A DNA stretch of 64,000 nucleotides from Candidatus Nitrosopumilus sp. (lineage in GTDB: Archaea; Thermoproteota; Nitrososphaeria; Nitrososphaerales; Nitrosopumilaceae): assembly GCA_013215285.1 (NCBI GenBank), contig JABSRD010000002.1, positions 62,001-126,000 on the forward strand, written 5' to 3'. Shown in pieces: positions 54,122 through 63,687 of this stretch. How positions within the stretch are numbered: the stretch's first letter is position 1; every line of letters starts with the position of its first letter. Position numbers and translations under genes: made by a program. The notes below the pieces were generated by a model. That model did not search any database. It was given only the letters and a program-made list of their open reading frames with translations, and was not told the DNA's origin.

Positions 54122-54213
54122 AGAGATGTGAGAATAAAGTTCACCTCTACCCCCTGAGTGCAATGCTCTAAAGGAACCTAACCGGGATTTTGTATGGGCT
54201 TGTTCTTTTTTTT
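54122..54213 (+). ncRNA. Candidate structured RNA with two hairpins and a U8 tail
   Basis: Hairpin 1: AGAG (54122-54125) and GTGA (54128-54131) pair with TCAC (54141-54144) and CTCT (54145-54148), with a two-base bulge and nine-base loop. Hairpin 2: AAAGGAAC (54170-54177) pairs with GTTCTTTT (54202-54209), one G-U, enclosing CCGGG/GGGC-rich sequence. An uninterrupted eight-T tract (54206-54213) ends it. The segment is clearly richer in G and C than the flanking intergenic DNA. No protein frame or known RNA family is recognised. Expression is not shown. Confidence 0.42.
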
Positions 54214-54316
54214 AATTTTATTGAGCAATAATCTTCGTAAAATTATGGATTAATAGGGTCAGAGTTTTGGTTTGTGCAATCATTAATCATACAGCCACCG
54301 TCTCATCACTCCCCGA

Positions 54317-54811
54317 TTATTCCATTAAATCAAGTAATGATTGTGCTTTATTTCTAATTTCTGGAGTGATTTTAACTATAACTAATCCTTCGTTTGGTTG
54401 CCCGTACAAAACTATAGCATTTTCAGGTGCAAAAATACATGCAGGAAGTACCAAAAGATCCTCCTCACCATTCACCATAATCCGTACTGGACTAGTCAGG
54501 GTAAATGATTTTTTAATCATCTCAATGCTGGGAGTAGTAATTTCTGCTGGAGGATTATCTACTGTTAATTCTATACAATTTTCTAGTTTGATTGATTCTC
54601 GTTTTTCTCTTTTCTCTATACCATCAATGATGTGCAGAGAGGGAATAATTCCAAACTCTATCATTTTTTCTGTGGTACGATCCCCTACTGTAACAATGTA
54701 AGAATCATCAGAGAGATGCTCTAGAATGTGTTTCTTATCAGCTATTTCCTCTGGCACCAATACACCCAGAGGGTTCTTGAATTGTTCTCTTTTAGAATCA
54801 GGTAATTTCAA
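54317..54811 (-). CDS. GTP-dependent dephospho-CoA kinase (DUF359)
   Basis: A 164-residue protein: LPDSKREQFKNPLGVLVP, VTVGDRTTEKMIEFGIIPSLHIIDG and VRIMVNGEEDLLVLPACIFAPENAIVLYGQPNEGLVIV. These are the conserved blocks of DUF359, shown in Thermococcus to phosphorylate dephospho-CoA with GTP, the last step of CoA synthesis in many archaea. Start at 54811. It follows the Mrp-type gene on the same strand by five bases, so the pair is an operon. Confidence 0.9.
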   Translation of the reverse strand: MKLPDSKREQFKNPLGVLVPEEIADKKHILEHLSDDSYIVTVGDRTTEKMIEFGIIPSLHIIDGIEKREKRESIKLENCIELTVDNPPAEITTPSIEMIKKSFTLTSPVRIMVNGEEDLLVLPACIFAPENAIVLYGQPNEGLVIVKITPEIRNKAQSLLDLME

Positions 54812-54816
54812 AAATA

Positions 54817-55986
54817 TCAGTTCTGGGTTGTACTTTCTGGAGTTGGTTTTGCAGCTGCATCAGCAGTTGTCTCTGTAGTTTTATCATCAGTTCCCTCTGA
54901 AGAATCACCAGACTTTTCTACTGCCATCTCTTCTTGTAGTTTTAATGCTTGAATACTACATTGTGCTGCAATGTTATTTGCACTAATTCTAAATGCTTCA
55001 GCACTTGGGGAATCAGTACTTGAAATCATAATTGGTTTTCCTAAATCAGAGCCAGCCATAATATTAGGATGTAGTGGAATCTCACCCAAAAATGGAATCT
55101 TAAATTGATCACTAATTTTTAATCCACCACCTTCACCAAAGATGTAATGTTTGTCATCACATTTTGGACAAATAAAATGACTCATGTTCTCAACTACTCC
55201 AAGGATTGGTACATTTAGTTTCTCAAACATTGCTACAGCCTTAACTGCAACATGACTTGCAACGTCTTGCGGTGTTGTAACAACAAGAATACCTGTAATT
55301 GGAATAGTTTGTGCAAGTGTTAATGGTATATCACCAGTACCAGGAGGTAAATCTACAATAAGATAATCTAAGTCAGACCAATTAGTATCTACCAAAAATT
55401 GTTTTAGTATTCCTGAAATTATAGGACCACGATAAATTGCTGCTTGGTTTGATTGTTCTGCAAAGAAACCAAATGAAACAACTTTTAGTCCATGGGATTC
55501 TGCTGGTTGAAGTTTATTCTCTTCTACTTCCATGAATGCATCTTTCATTCCAAGCATTAGTGGAATACTAGGACCGTAAATATCAGCATCAAGTAATCCA
55601 ACTTTTGCACCTGTTTGTTGTAGTGCAATAGCTAAATTCAATGAAACCGTAGACTTTCCAACTCCACCTTTACCACTTGCAACACCGATAATATTTTTGA
55701 CAGTTTTCATACTGGTGTCATCATCAAGTGAACGACCCTCCATTACTTTGGCAGTAACTTTTAACTCAAAATTTTTGAGGTCTGAGATATCAGCAATTGC
55801 TTTTCTAACATCATCCTCAATTTCGATATTAAATGGACATGCAGGAGTTGTTAATTCTAAAGTAAATTTTAGATTGCCATCATTGAGTTCTAGGTTTTTA
55901 ATCATGCCCATAGATACAATATCTTTTTTCAAATCAGGGTCAATGACTGTACTTAGTTTTTCAAGAACTTGATCGATTCCAACCAT
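54817..55986 (-). CDS. Mrp/NBP35-type iron-sulfur carrier ATPase with N-terminal MIP18 domain
   Basis: A 389-residue protein. An N-terminal DUF59/MIP18 domain (IDQVLEKLSTVIDPDLKKDIVSMGMI, TPACPF) precedes a deviant Walker A GKGGVGKST at 105-113 and the switch region DLPPGTGD. The Cys pair is CPKC in HFICPKCDDKHYIFG, which holds the transferable Fe-S cluster. A polar Thr/Glu-rich tail ends it. I chose ATG 55986 (MVGIDQ) because it matches the family start; an upstream ATG at 56034 would add an unrelated Cys-rich stretch. Confidence 0.93.
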   Translation of the reverse strand: MVGIDQVLEKLSTVIDPDLKKDIVSMGMIKNLELNDGNLKFTLELTTPACPFNIEIEDDVRKAIADISDLKNFELKVTAKVMEGRSLDDDTSMKTVKNIIGVASGKGGVGKSTVSLNLAIALQQTGAKVGLLDADIYGPSIPLMLGMKDAFMEVEENKLQPAESHGLKVVSFGFFAEQSNQAAIYRGPIISGILKQFLVDTNWSDLDYLIVDLPPGTGDIPLTLAQTIPITGILVVTTPQDVASHVAVKAVAMFEKLNVPILGVVENMSHFICPKCDDKHYIFGEGGGLKISDQFKIPFLGEIPLHPNIMAGSDLGKPIMISSTDSPSAEAFRISANNIAAQCSIQALKLQEEMAVEKSGDSSEGTDDKTTETTADAAAKPTPESTTQN

Positions 55987-56130
55987 TGTGTAAAAAAACC
56001 AATTTACTTTATTTAAACATAAGTCGCATATCAAAAAAAATTGTCAATTATTTGGAAATTTGGTAAAATCTTTAGAAATTAAGCGTAAATCATCCAAAGA
56101 TTCATAAATTGAAATTCAAGAAATACAACA

Positions 56131-56727
56131 TTGTTTTCCATATCTACTCTAGTTGATGTTGTCAGAATTCCTCCAAGTTTGTTTGGAACTACGCTCAAAA
56201 AAGCTGGAATGAATATTCTCAAAGAAAAGTATGAGAGTATGATTAATGCAGAGTTAGGTTATATCATTATGATTTTAGATGCTAAAGTTGAAGAATTGGG
56301 AAAAATGATTGCAGGTGATGGTGGTACATTCCACAAAGTAGAATTTGAAGCATTAACATTTTATCCAAAATTACAAGAAATTGTTCAAGGTGAAATTGTA
56401 GATATTACAGACTTTGGTGCATTTGTAAGAATTGGTCCTACTGATGCTTTACTTCACTTATCACAAGTTATGGATGATTATCTAAAAAGTGATGTAAAAT
56501 CTGGAATGATTCTAGCTAATCAAAGTGGTAGAACACTTAAAGTTGGATCTACACTTCGTGCAAGAATTACTGCAGTTTCATTAGGAAAAGCAGCTGCAAT
56601 GGGTAAAATTGGAATTACATGTAGACAACCATTCCTTGGTGCAAATAGCTGGATTGAAGAAGAAATTAAAAAAGCTGAAGGTGGAAAAGATAAACCAGCA
56701 AAGGAAGCAGAAGTAGAGGCAAGTTAA
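56131..56727 (+). CDS. rpo7: DNA-directed RNA polymerase subunit Rpo7 (RpoE')
   Basis: A 198-residue stalk subunit of archaeal RNA polymerase. The N-terminal RNP-like domain (DVVRIPPSLFGTTLKKAGMNILKEKYE) is followed by an S1 domain (VQGEIVDITDFGAFVRIGPTDALLHLSQ) and a charged tail (EEEIKKAEGGKDKPAKEAEVEAS). TTG start at 56131. The gene is followed after one base by spt4, the standard archaeal pairing. Confidence 0.93.
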   Translation: MFSISTLVDVVRIPPSLFGTTLKKAGMNILKEKYESMINAELGYIIMILDAKVEELGKMIAGDGGTFHKVEFEALTFYPKLQEIVQGEIVDITDFGAFVRIGPTDALLHLSQVMDDYLKSDVKSGMILANQSGRTLKVGSTLRARITAVSLGKAAAMGKIGITCRQPFLGANSWIEEEIKKAEGGKDKPAKEAEVEAS

Positions 56728-56728
56728 G

Positions 56729-56917
56729 ATGGGTAGAGAAATGGCATGCAGGAAATGTAAATTTGTAACGATAGGTAAAGTTTGTCCAAATTGTAAGTCA
56801 TCAGATTTAACACCAGATTGGAATGGGGTAGTACTTGTAGTTGATCCAACAAATTCAGAAATTTCAAAAACTTTAGGCATCACTCAAAAAGGCAAATACG
56901 CAATTAAAGTAACATAA
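56729..56917 (+). CDS. spt4: Transcription elongation factor Spt4 (RpoE'')
   Basis: A 62-residue zinc-ribbon protein: CRKCKFVTIGKVCPNCKSSDLTPDWNGVVLVVDP, with two CxxC pairs, and the end SKTLGITQKGKYAIKVT. Exact Spt4 size. It binds Spt5 and aids processive transcription. One base after rpo7, 42 bases before nadC. Confidence 0.93.
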   Translation: MGREMACRKCKFVTIGKVCPNCKSSDLTPDWNGVVLVVDPTNSEISKTLGITQKGKYAIKVT

Positions 56918-56959
56918 AATATTTCTAAATCTTTAAAATCGCATTAACATTTTATCACA

Positions 56960-57778
56960 ATGTTGTCATTCAATTCAAAAAAACAATTACAACAATTTCT
57001 TGCTGAAGATATAGGTAAAGGAGATATTACAAGTGATCTTTTACCTAAGAAAATAATTACAGTAAAAATTATTTCAAGAGAAAATGCAATTGTTGCAGGT
57101 GTGAGGCATGCTAAAGAAATTTTCAAGATTAAGGGATGTAATGTCAAGATTATGAAAAAAGATGGTTCTAAAATCAAACCAAATCAAACAATTATGACAA
57201 TCACAGGAAATGCAGGTAAAATTTTGACATGTGAGAGAACGGCATTAAATATACTTACACGGATGAGTGGAATTGCAACACAAACAAATGAAATGGTAAA
57301 AAAAATTCCAAAGAAAACAAAATTGTATGCCACACGAAAAACAGCACCAGGGCTTAGATATTTTGACAAAGAAGCAGTCGAAATAGGCGGAGGAAACAAA
57401 CACAGATTCAGATTAGATGAAATGGTAATGATAAAAGATAATCATATAGCTATAGCAGATTCGTTACAATCATTAATTAAAAAAGCAAAAATAAAATATA
57501 AAAAATTTGAAGTTGAGGTTGAAAGTATTTCTGATGCAGTTCTTGCAGCTAAACAAGGAGCATCAATAATCATGCTAGATAATTTTACTCCAACACAAAT
57601 AAAAAAAGCAATTCAAGTTCTCAAAAATCAAAAATTACGAAACAAAGTATTACTAGAAGCATCAGGAGGAATTAATTTAAAAAATATTACAACATATGGA
57701 AAAACAGGGGTAGATATAATTTCAGTAGGAAGCATTACAAATTCTGTTAAAGGAATTGATATGAGTTTAGAAATTTAA
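56960..57778 (+). CDS. nadC: Nicotinate-nucleotide pyrophosphorylase (carboxylating)
   Basis: A 272-residue NadC that converts quinolinate and PRPP to nicotinate mononucleotide. Motifs present: EDIGKGDITSDLL, CERTALNILTRMSGIAT, TRKTAPGLRYFDKEAVEIGGGNKHR, EVEVES and the end DIISVGSITNSVKGIDMSLEI. A TTTAAA element about 25 bases before the ATG suggests its own leaderless promoter. With nadA and nadX nearby it completes de novo NAD synthesis. Confidence 0.95.
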   Translation: MLSFNSKKQLQQFLAEDIGKGDITSDLLPKKIITVKIISRENAIVAGVRHAKEIFKIKGCNVKIMKKDGSKIKPNQTIMTITGNAGKILTCERTALNILTRMSGIATQTNEMVKKIPKKTKLYATRKTAPGLRYFDKEAVEIGGGNKHRFRLDEMVMIKDNHIAIADSLQSLIKKAKIKYKKFEVEVESISDAVLAAKQGASIIMLDNFTPTQIKKAIQVLKNQKLRNKVLLEASGGINLKNITTYGKTGVDIISVGSITNSVKGIDMSLEI

Positions 57779-58176
57779 GAATTTATTTGGTCTAATAGCT
57801 CTGTAACTGATTTATTTTTTGGATCAATCTCCATAATTGTTTCACAGCATTGTATCGCTTGTTTGTTTTCACCTAATTTTTGATGAGAATATGCTTTCAA
57901 AAGTAAAACATCAATATCATGAGAACCAATTTCAAGAGATCTTTCAAAATAAGGAATTGCAGTTTTGTACTTGTCTTTTAGATAGTAAATTCCACCAACC
58001 ATAAACAAAGCATCGTGATGATATGGGACTGTTTTTAGAAGTTCTATGCCTGATTTTAGAGCATCTTCATATTTTTTTGCTTTAAGTAATTTTTTAAATT
58101 CTTTAAATTTTTTAATATTGTTTTTTAACTCAGAATCTTTTTGAATTCTACTAAACAATCCAACCAAAACAATCAT
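57775..58176 (-). CDS. TPR-repeat protein (133 aa)
   Basis: Three tetratricopeptide-type helix pairs are visible: YEDALKSGIELLKTVPYHHDALFMVGGIYYL, YKTAIPYFERSLEIGSHDIDVLLLKAYSHQKL and KQAIQCCETIMEIDPKNKSVTEL. These mediate protein-protein contacts. The N-terminus (MIVLVGLFSRIQKDSELKNN) has a mildly hydrophobic start, but no clear anchor. Its stop overlaps that of nadC by four bases in convergent orientation, and nadA begins upstream on the same strand. Confidence 0.82.
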   Translation of the reverse strand: MIVLVGLFSRIQKDSELKNNIKKFKEFKKLLKAKKYEDALKSGIELLKTVPYHHDALFMVGGIYYLKDKYKTAIPYFERSLEIGSHDIDVLLLKAYSHQKLGENKQAIQCCETIMEIDPKNKSVTELLDQINS

Positions 58177-58181
58177 GTATC

Positions 58182-59138
58182 CTAGCTAATTGCAAGCATT
58201 CTGTCTATTGCTAAACGTGCTTTGTCAGCAATTTCTTTTGGAACAGTAACTACATTTTTTTCATTTACCAATGTATCATATACTTTTTCAAGTGTAATCA
58301 TTTTCATGTATTGACATTCAGCTTTCTCTGATGCAGGAATGAATGTTTTACCAGGGTTATCTTTTCGCATTCTATATAAAATTCCAGTTTCTGTAGCAAC
58401 AACAAAGTTTTTTGCATTTGACTTACTAACATGATTTAACATTCCTTCAGTAGAGAGAATAGATACTTTTTGATTATCAAAACTTCCATTTGCAACATCA
58501 TACATCATAGGAGTAGTACAACTACATTCAGGATGAATTACAAATTCTGTATCTTTCATAGATTCCAATTTCTTTGTTATATCCTCAGGAGTGATTCCTG
58601 CATGAACATGACATTCACCTGCCCAGATATGCATATTTTTTCGTCCAGTCATTTTTGCAACATAGGATCCTAAAAACATATCAGGTAAAAATAAAATATC
58701 TTTATCTTTAGGAATTGCATTTACAACGTTTACAGCATTAGATGAAGTACAACAATAATCAAGTTCTGCTTTAATCTCTGCAGTAGTGTTAACATAACCT
58801 ACTGTGATAGATTCTGGATGTTGTTTCTTCCAATTTCGTAATTCATCAACAGTAATAGAATCAGATAATGAACAACCAGCTTCTAAATCAGGAAGTAAAA
58901 CCTTTTTGTGAGGACTAATAATTGCTGCAGTTTCAGCCATAAAATTTACACCACAAAACAGAATTGTTTTTTGTGGAACTGTTGCAGCTTGTCTTGAGAG
59001 TCCTAGGGAATCACCAGTAAAATCTGCAACATCTTGTACATCAGGAATTTGATAATTATGTGCTAAAATTACTATATCTTTTTCTTTTTTGAGTCTAAGA
59101 ATTTCTTCTTTTAATTTTGAGGATTGTTGTACGAGCAT
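58182..59138 (-). CDS. nadA: Quinolinate synthase
   Basis: A 318-residue [4Fe-4S] enzyme condensing iminoaspartate with dihydroxyacetone phosphate. Diagnostic blocks: VILAHNYQIPDVQDVADFTGDSLGLSRQAA, LFCGVNFMAETA with the first cluster Cys, CEHVH-like WAGECHVHAGI, HPECSC and SEKAECQYMKM with the last cluster Cys. Length normal for archaeal NadA. It lies five bases upstream of the TPR gene. Confidence 0.95.
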   Translation of the reverse strand: MLVQQSSKLKEEILRLKKEKDIVILAHNYQIPDVQDVADFTGDSLGLSRQAATVPQKTILFCGVNFMAETAAIISPHKKVLLPDLEAGCSLSDSITVDELRNWKKQHPESITVGYVNTTAEIKAELDYCCTSSNAVNVVNAIPKDKDILFLPDMFLGSYVAKMTGRKNMHIWAGECHVHAGITPEDITKKLESMKDTEFVIHPECSCTTPMMYDVANGSFDNQKVSILSTEGMLNHVSKSNAKNFVVATETGILYRMRKDNPGKTFIPASEKAECQYMKMITLEKVYDTLVNEKNVVTVPKEIADKARLAIDRMLAIS

Positions 59139-59231
59139 GAATCGTTAAAATTTGAGATTATGTGAATTTAAAGAATAGGGAATAGTCAATAATTTTCTTA
59201 AAATCTATCAAATGTGACAATTATTGCCATA

Positions 59232-60050
59232 TTACGTTCCAATCTGAATATCATTTGAACAGTATTTTCTCAAAGTTTCAATAGCTGATAGAATTGCCAA
59301 CCTACTTGTTTTAGGATTATTAACATCAGGAAAATTCTCAATTGTAAAAGTCATTTTCCCAAATGTCCCTGCAGCTTCAATGTGATGAGTGTTTTTGTCA
59401 GTGTTAGGATCTGCCACTATTTTGACATTTGTTTTTTCACTACCAATTCCTGTTAATGATAAAAGTGCTGCAACATTGATGTTTGCAGGAAATAAAGAGA
59501 CAGCTTCTTTTGCAGTTCCTTCAAAAATTGTTGTGATAGAATTAATTTCATCTAAATTAATTTGAGAATTTTCAAAAAACTTTGCACCTTTAAGAGACCG
59601 AGGATGTTTTGTTGTAGTTAGAGATAATGATTCTAATTCATCTTTGAGGGATTTTATTCCATCCAATCCTGCAATTGCACCCGAAGGAAGATAAATTGTT
59701 TTTTTGAAATCTCTACAAGCATCAGATAAAATATCATAAATTGATTCATCAAGTAATGCACCTACACTCATAATCATTAAATCACATTTATTTTGTAAAA
59801 CACTCAAAGCTACATCTTTAACTGCATCTTGAGATGCAGCTTCAACTATAATATCAATAGGATTTGAGGAAAGTAGATGTGAATTTTCTACAATGATTGG
59901 TTTGTTTTTTAATTTTTTAACTAGTGATGCTGATGCATCCTTTGAATTATCATATACATGGGTAAGAGTTGCAGGAATTTTTCCAGAATCAATTGCTAAT
60001 GCAATTTGAGTACCAATAGCACCACATCCAAGCAAGCCTATTTTTTTCAA
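59232..60050 (-). CDS. nadX: L-aspartate dehydrogenase
   Basis: A 272-residue NAD(P)-dependent enzyme. It has GLLGCGAIGTQIALAID at the N-terminus, VEAASQDAVKDVA, LPSGAIAGLDGIKSL, and the C-terminal ADPNTDKNTHHIEAAGTFGKMTFTIENFPDVNNPKTSRLAILSAIETLR. It produces iminoaspartate for NadA, replacing the bacterial L-aspartate oxidase, as in many archaea and Thermotoga. Start ATG 60050. Divergent from nurA. Confidence 0.93.
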   Translation of the reverse strand: MKKIGLLGCGAIGTQIALAIDSGKIPATLTHVYDNSKDASASLVKKLKNKPIIVENSHLLSSNPIDIIVEAASQDAVKDVALSVLQNKCDLMIMSVGALLDESIYDILSDACRDFKKTIYLPSGAIAGLDGIKSLKDELESLSLTTTKHPRSLKGAKFFENSQINLDEINSITTIFEGTAKEAVSLFPANINVAALLSLTGIGSEKTNVKIVADPNTDKNTHHIEAAGTFGKMTFTIENFPDVNNPKTSRLAILSAIETLRKYCSNDIQIGT

Positions 60051-60181
60051 TCAGTATTACTAAGAAAGTTCTATTAATTAATCCTAATTACAGTGAAACG
60101 AAAAAAAGAGGGTTTGATGGATCAGTTTGGTCAATGCTCATTATAACCTAAAGATTTTATTCAAACCTACGAACTATTGTT

Positions 60182-61018
60182 GTGCTCAATACTGTATACA
60201 AAGATGCCATTATCAATAGAGACAAGATGCTTTCAATTTTGAGAGGTCCAAAATTTGAGCAAATATTACAAAAAGCTAGAGAGAATTGGGTAGTGTTTAC
60301 ACCAACTAAAGAAGAAGTAGTAACTGCAGGAATTGATTCTAGTTTCAACAATACTAAATTTCAAGGAATTGAACTTTGGGCAACTACTGCAGTTTCAGTC
60401 AAATCTGACGGTGAGATATTAGTGGATTTGCATGATTCAGGATTAGGTTCTGATACGGACTTGTCAAGAATCGCAAGTAAAATGGAAATTGATGCATGTG
60501 AGAAAACAGTTGAGCAAGTTGACCTTGTGTTGATGGATGGTTCACTGCATTCCCAGCTAATGACAAGGCAGGCAAATTTAGGTGCATCAATTGTAAGAAT
60601 AATGAAAAAGAAAAACAATGTAATATTTATTGCAAAAACTTCAAACACAAAAAAGCAATTTGAAGATTTAGGTTCTCTAGCTGGAGATATTTTTTACTAT
60701 AATCATGTAACAAACTCTCCAGGATTTAGTAAAATTTTTGTAGAAAAAAAATATGGAGCAGACAAAGTAATTTCATCAACATTTATCAGATTGAGTGATT
60801 CAACTCCAATAATCAAACTGGAATTTTTAGGAGAAGGGTATGGGGATAATGAAGTAAAATCCGCCATGAATAAATTATTCAAAACTAGTGTGGGAGGATA
60901 TCCATACGCATTAAAGCTTGCACACAACAACTGTAAAATATCTGATAAAGAACTTGGTAAAATGGTTAGTTTGCTTGGATTAAGTAATGAGATCGGTTCA
61001 CGGGAGGTATTAGGTTGA
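60182..61018 (+). CDS. nurA: NurA 5'-3' nuclease
   Basis: A 278-residue NurA-domain protein. The first metal ligand is in GIDSSFNNTKFQGIELWATTAVSV, the second in VDLVLMDGSLHSQL. A C-terminal GGYPYALKLAHNNCKIS block follows. It is the nuclease partner of HerA in resecting double-strand breaks. GTG start at 60182. Its stop overlaps the TTG start of herA by four bases (TTGA), ensuring coupled synthesis of the complex. Confidence 0.92.
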   Translation: MLNTVYKDAIINRDKMLSILRGPKFEQILQKARENWVVFTPTKEEVVTAGIDSSFNNTKFQGIELWATTAVSVKSDGEILVDLHDSGLGSDTDLSRIASKMEIDACEKTVEQVDLVLMDGSLHSQLMTRQANLGASIVRIMKKKNNVIFIAKTSNTKKQFEDLGSLAGDIFYYNHVTNSPGFSKIFVEKKYGADKVISSTFIRLSDSTPIIKLEFLGEGYGDNEVKSAMNKLFKTSVGGYPYALKLAHNNCKISDKELGKMVSLLGLSNEIGSREVLG

Positions 61019-62547
61019 GTTTAGGTTTTGTAATTGGGGAATCAAAACCAACATCAGTGAGGGCTATTACATCAAGGGCACTATCAGTTGGTGAATATAT
61101 CAAAATAGGGACAGATGAGGGAGAAATTTTAGGACTAGTTGAAAAATCATCAATATCTAGTGCAGCATTTACAGATGTAAGGAATTTTGATGAAGCATCA
61201 GAAAGTACAGAGATTGCAGAACTAAACAAGAGAGATAAAACATTCATTGCTCATATTGGGATTTTAGGGTTTTTAGAGAATTTGAGAAAAGGAAAATCAA
61301 TAATTCCTGCAATTCCACCAATTCCAGGCACAGAAATCACCCCTCCAAGTAAACAAGACCTAGAAGAAATTTTCAGTCCAAAAAATAAAGGATGGGTAAA
61401 GATTGGAAGTTTATTACGAAACAAAACAGTTGATGCAAAAATAAATTTGGATAAAATTGTTTCAAGACATTTAGGAATTTTAGCAATGACTGGAATGGGT
61501 AAAAGTAATCTTGTGTCACTAATTACAAAACAAATTTCCAAACTAAATGGAACTGTAATAATTTTTGATTACCATAATGATTACACCAATCTTAACATTC
61601 CACGAATTAATGTGATTGATGCAAAAATTAATCCCAGATTACTTGATGCAGATCAATTATCAGACGTATTAGAGATTAGAGAAAGTGCTACAGTTCAACA
61701 ACGAGTATTAAGAATGGCATTTACAGAAACTGTCAAAAAGTCAAAAGAGTTTTGGAAAAAATTAGAAACCGAAGTAGCATATATTGTAGATTCAGAGGAT
61801 AAAAAAATCAAGGAAATTAGATCATCAGCATATAGAGTTCAAGATATTATTGAGGAATCTCAAAGAAGGTTTGAAGATATACTAGACCCAGACATGGGAG
61901 ACCCAATAAGCTTCATAAAAGAAGGACGTGCAAATATCCTCAACATTTCAGAGCTATCAGAAAAACAAGCAAATGTAGCTTTAGCATTTTATTTACAACA
62001 ATTACTAAAAGATAGAAAAGATGCAAGCATTGCAAAACATGGAAGATCAAAGAGACAAAGAAATTACAAATTTAATTCGCCAATTTTTGTAATCATTGAG
62101 GAAGCTCATGTTTTCATTCCAAAAGATCATGACACTAGTGCAAAGTATTGGGCTGCAAAAATTGCAAGAGAAGGAAGAAAGTTTGGATTGGGATTAGGTA
62201 TCGTATCCCAGAGACCAAGAAGTGTGGATCTTAATGTGCTCAGTCAGATGGGCTCTTTTGCCATTATGAAAATTATTCAAGAAGATGATCAGCGTCAAAT
62301 AGCATCTGCAACAGAGTCTACTAGTCGTGAATTGATTGCTCAATTGACCTCACTTAACGTGGGGGATGCAGTCCTTGTAGGTCAATGGACTAATTTGCCA
62401 TCAATGGTACATGTTGATGAAGTTAAAGAAAAGATAATGGGCTCTGATCAAAGTGCAGTAGATGCTTGGGCCAAAGCTGAAACTATGAAAGAAATTGCAG
62501 TAGAGTCAACGCAAGGATTAGTTCAAAAAGATTTGTTATTAGAGTAA
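61015..62547 (+). CDS. herA: HerA hexameric DNA helicase/translocase
   Basis: A 510-residue protein. An N-terminal HAS barrel (YIKIGTDEGEILGLVEKSS) precedes Walker A GMGKS at 160-164 (AMTGMGKSNLV), Walker B IFVIIEEAHVFIP and the sensor/arginine region REGRKFGLGLGIVSQRPRSVD. It pumps DNA for NurA during end resection. TTG start inside the nurA stop. The next gene starts at the base after its stop, so nurA-herA-mre11-rad50 is one operon. Confidence 0.94.
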   Translation: MSLGFVIGESKPTSVRAITSRALSVGEYIKIGTDEGEILGLVEKSSISSAAFTDVRNFDEASESTEIAELNKRDKTFIAHIGILGFLENLRKGKSIIPAIPPIPGTEITPPSKQDLEEIFSPKNKGWVKIGSLLRNKTVDAKINLDKIVSRHLGILAMTGMGKSNLVSLITKQISKLNGTVIIFDYHNDYTNLNIPRINVIDAKINPRLLDADQLSDVLEIRESATVQQRVLRMAFTETVKKSKEFWKKLETEVAYIVDSEDKKIKEIRSSAYRVQDIIEESQRRFEDILDPDMGDPISFIKEGRANILNISELSEKQANVALAFYLQQLLKDRKDASIAKHGRSKRQRNYKFNSPIFVIIEEAHVFIPKDHDTSAKYWAAKIAREGRKFGLGLGIVSQRPRSVDLNVLSQMGSFAIMKIIQEDDQRQIASATESTSRELIAQLTSLNVGDAVLVGQWTNLPSMVHVDEVKEKIMGSDQSAVDAWAKAETMKEIAVESTQGLVQKDLLLE

Positions 62548-63687
62548 ATGTTATTTTCACATATCTCAGATATGCATTTAGGGTTAGTGCAGTATGGTTC
62601 AGAAGAACGTGCACAGGACGTATATGATTCATTTAATCAATCAATTGATACATCAATTAAAGACCATGTAGATTTTGTAATTTTTGCAGGAGATATTTTT
62701 CATGTTCCTAATCCAAATGGAACAGCAATTGTTCAGATGGGAAATGGGTTAAAGAGATTAAAACAAAATAACATTGATTCATTTTTTATTTTAGGAGAGC
62801 ATGACATTAGTAGGATTAGAACAACACCAATTCCATACGTATATCATAATTTAGAATTCTCAAAATATATCGGTCAAGGAACCCCATTTGAATACAAAGG
62901 AGTGCTCATTGCAGGATTTGATAAAATTAGAAAGCCAGAAATTCCACAATACGAAGAAAAATTTTCAGCAATAGACAAAGCTGCACAAGAACATTCAGGA
63001 CATAAAATTTTAGTATTACATCAAGGAGTAACAGAGTTTAACAAATTTGCAGGAGAGATTCAATCAACTGACTTGCCAAAGAATTTTACATATTATGCAA
63101 TGGGACATCTTCATGACAAAGACATTAAACAGTTTAATCACCTAAATGGACCAATTGTATATCCTGGTTCAATTGAATCAACTACAAGTGAAGGAATCAA
63201 AGAGACACACAAAGGATTTTTTGAGGTGGATATTTCAGGGAATGAAGCTAACACAAATTGGATTGAATTAGAAACAAGACCACAGTTTTCATTTAAAACA
63301 GATTATGAAGAATTATCAAAAACAATAGATGAGATTTCTCAAAAAATTATAGATTCAAGAAAAAAGCCAATAGTGGAGGTAAAGATTCAAGGCGAAAAGA
63401 TAGAAACTGACCACATTCAAGCACAAATTGCACGACTAAATTCGCTAGTTCTTAGATGTTTTTGGAGAATAAGTACAAAACAAGTTTCTGATTCATCAGT
63501 ATTCTTAGATAGACCAAATGTGATTGATGATGAAATGTTTAGACTCTCAGTTGATGCGTTAGGATCAGAAGAATCTGCAAAATTTGCAATTAAAGAATTA
63601 CTTCCAATTCTAGTATCAGGTGAAATCAAAGAAGCATCTCAAATGATTTATGAAAATTTTGAAAAATTTAAAAAGGAGAAAAAATAA
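62548..63687 (+). CDS. mre11: Mre11 DNA double-strand break repair nuclease
   Basis: A 379-residue calcineurin-type phosphoesterase. Metal-binding motifs appear in order: SDMHLG (Asp8, His10), FAGDIFH, LGEHD, LVLHQG and MGHLHDK. The capping domain follows with FEVDISGN. The C-terminal Rad50-binding helices are present. ATG directly follows the herA stop. Its own stop overlaps the rad50 ATG by one base. Confidence 0.93.
   Translation: MLFSHISDMHLGLVQYGSEERAQDVYDSFNQSIDTSIKDHVDFVIFAGDIFHVPNPNGTAIVQMGNGLKRLKQNNIDSFFILGEHDISRIRTTPIPYVYHNLEFSKYIGQGTPFEYKGVLIAGFDKIRKPEIPQYEEKFSAIDKAAQEHSGHKILVLHQGVTEFNKFAGEIQSTDLPKNFTYYAMGHLHDKDIKQFNHLNGPIVYPGSIESTTSEGIKETHKGFFEVDISGNEANTNWIELETRPQFSFKTDYEELSKTIDEISQKIIDSRKKPIVEVKIQGEKIETDHIQAQIARLNSLVLRCFWRISTKQVSDSSVFLDRPNVIDDEMFRLSVDALGSEESAKFAIKELLPILVSGEIKEASQMIYENFEKFKKEKK

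Noticed and set aside
54122-54213. Assignment of the structured RNA to SRP RNA, RNase P RNA, 5S rRNA or a C/D guide
   Set aside because: Length and signature sequences of these families are not present; a CTGA occurs, but no matching C box is correctly spaced.
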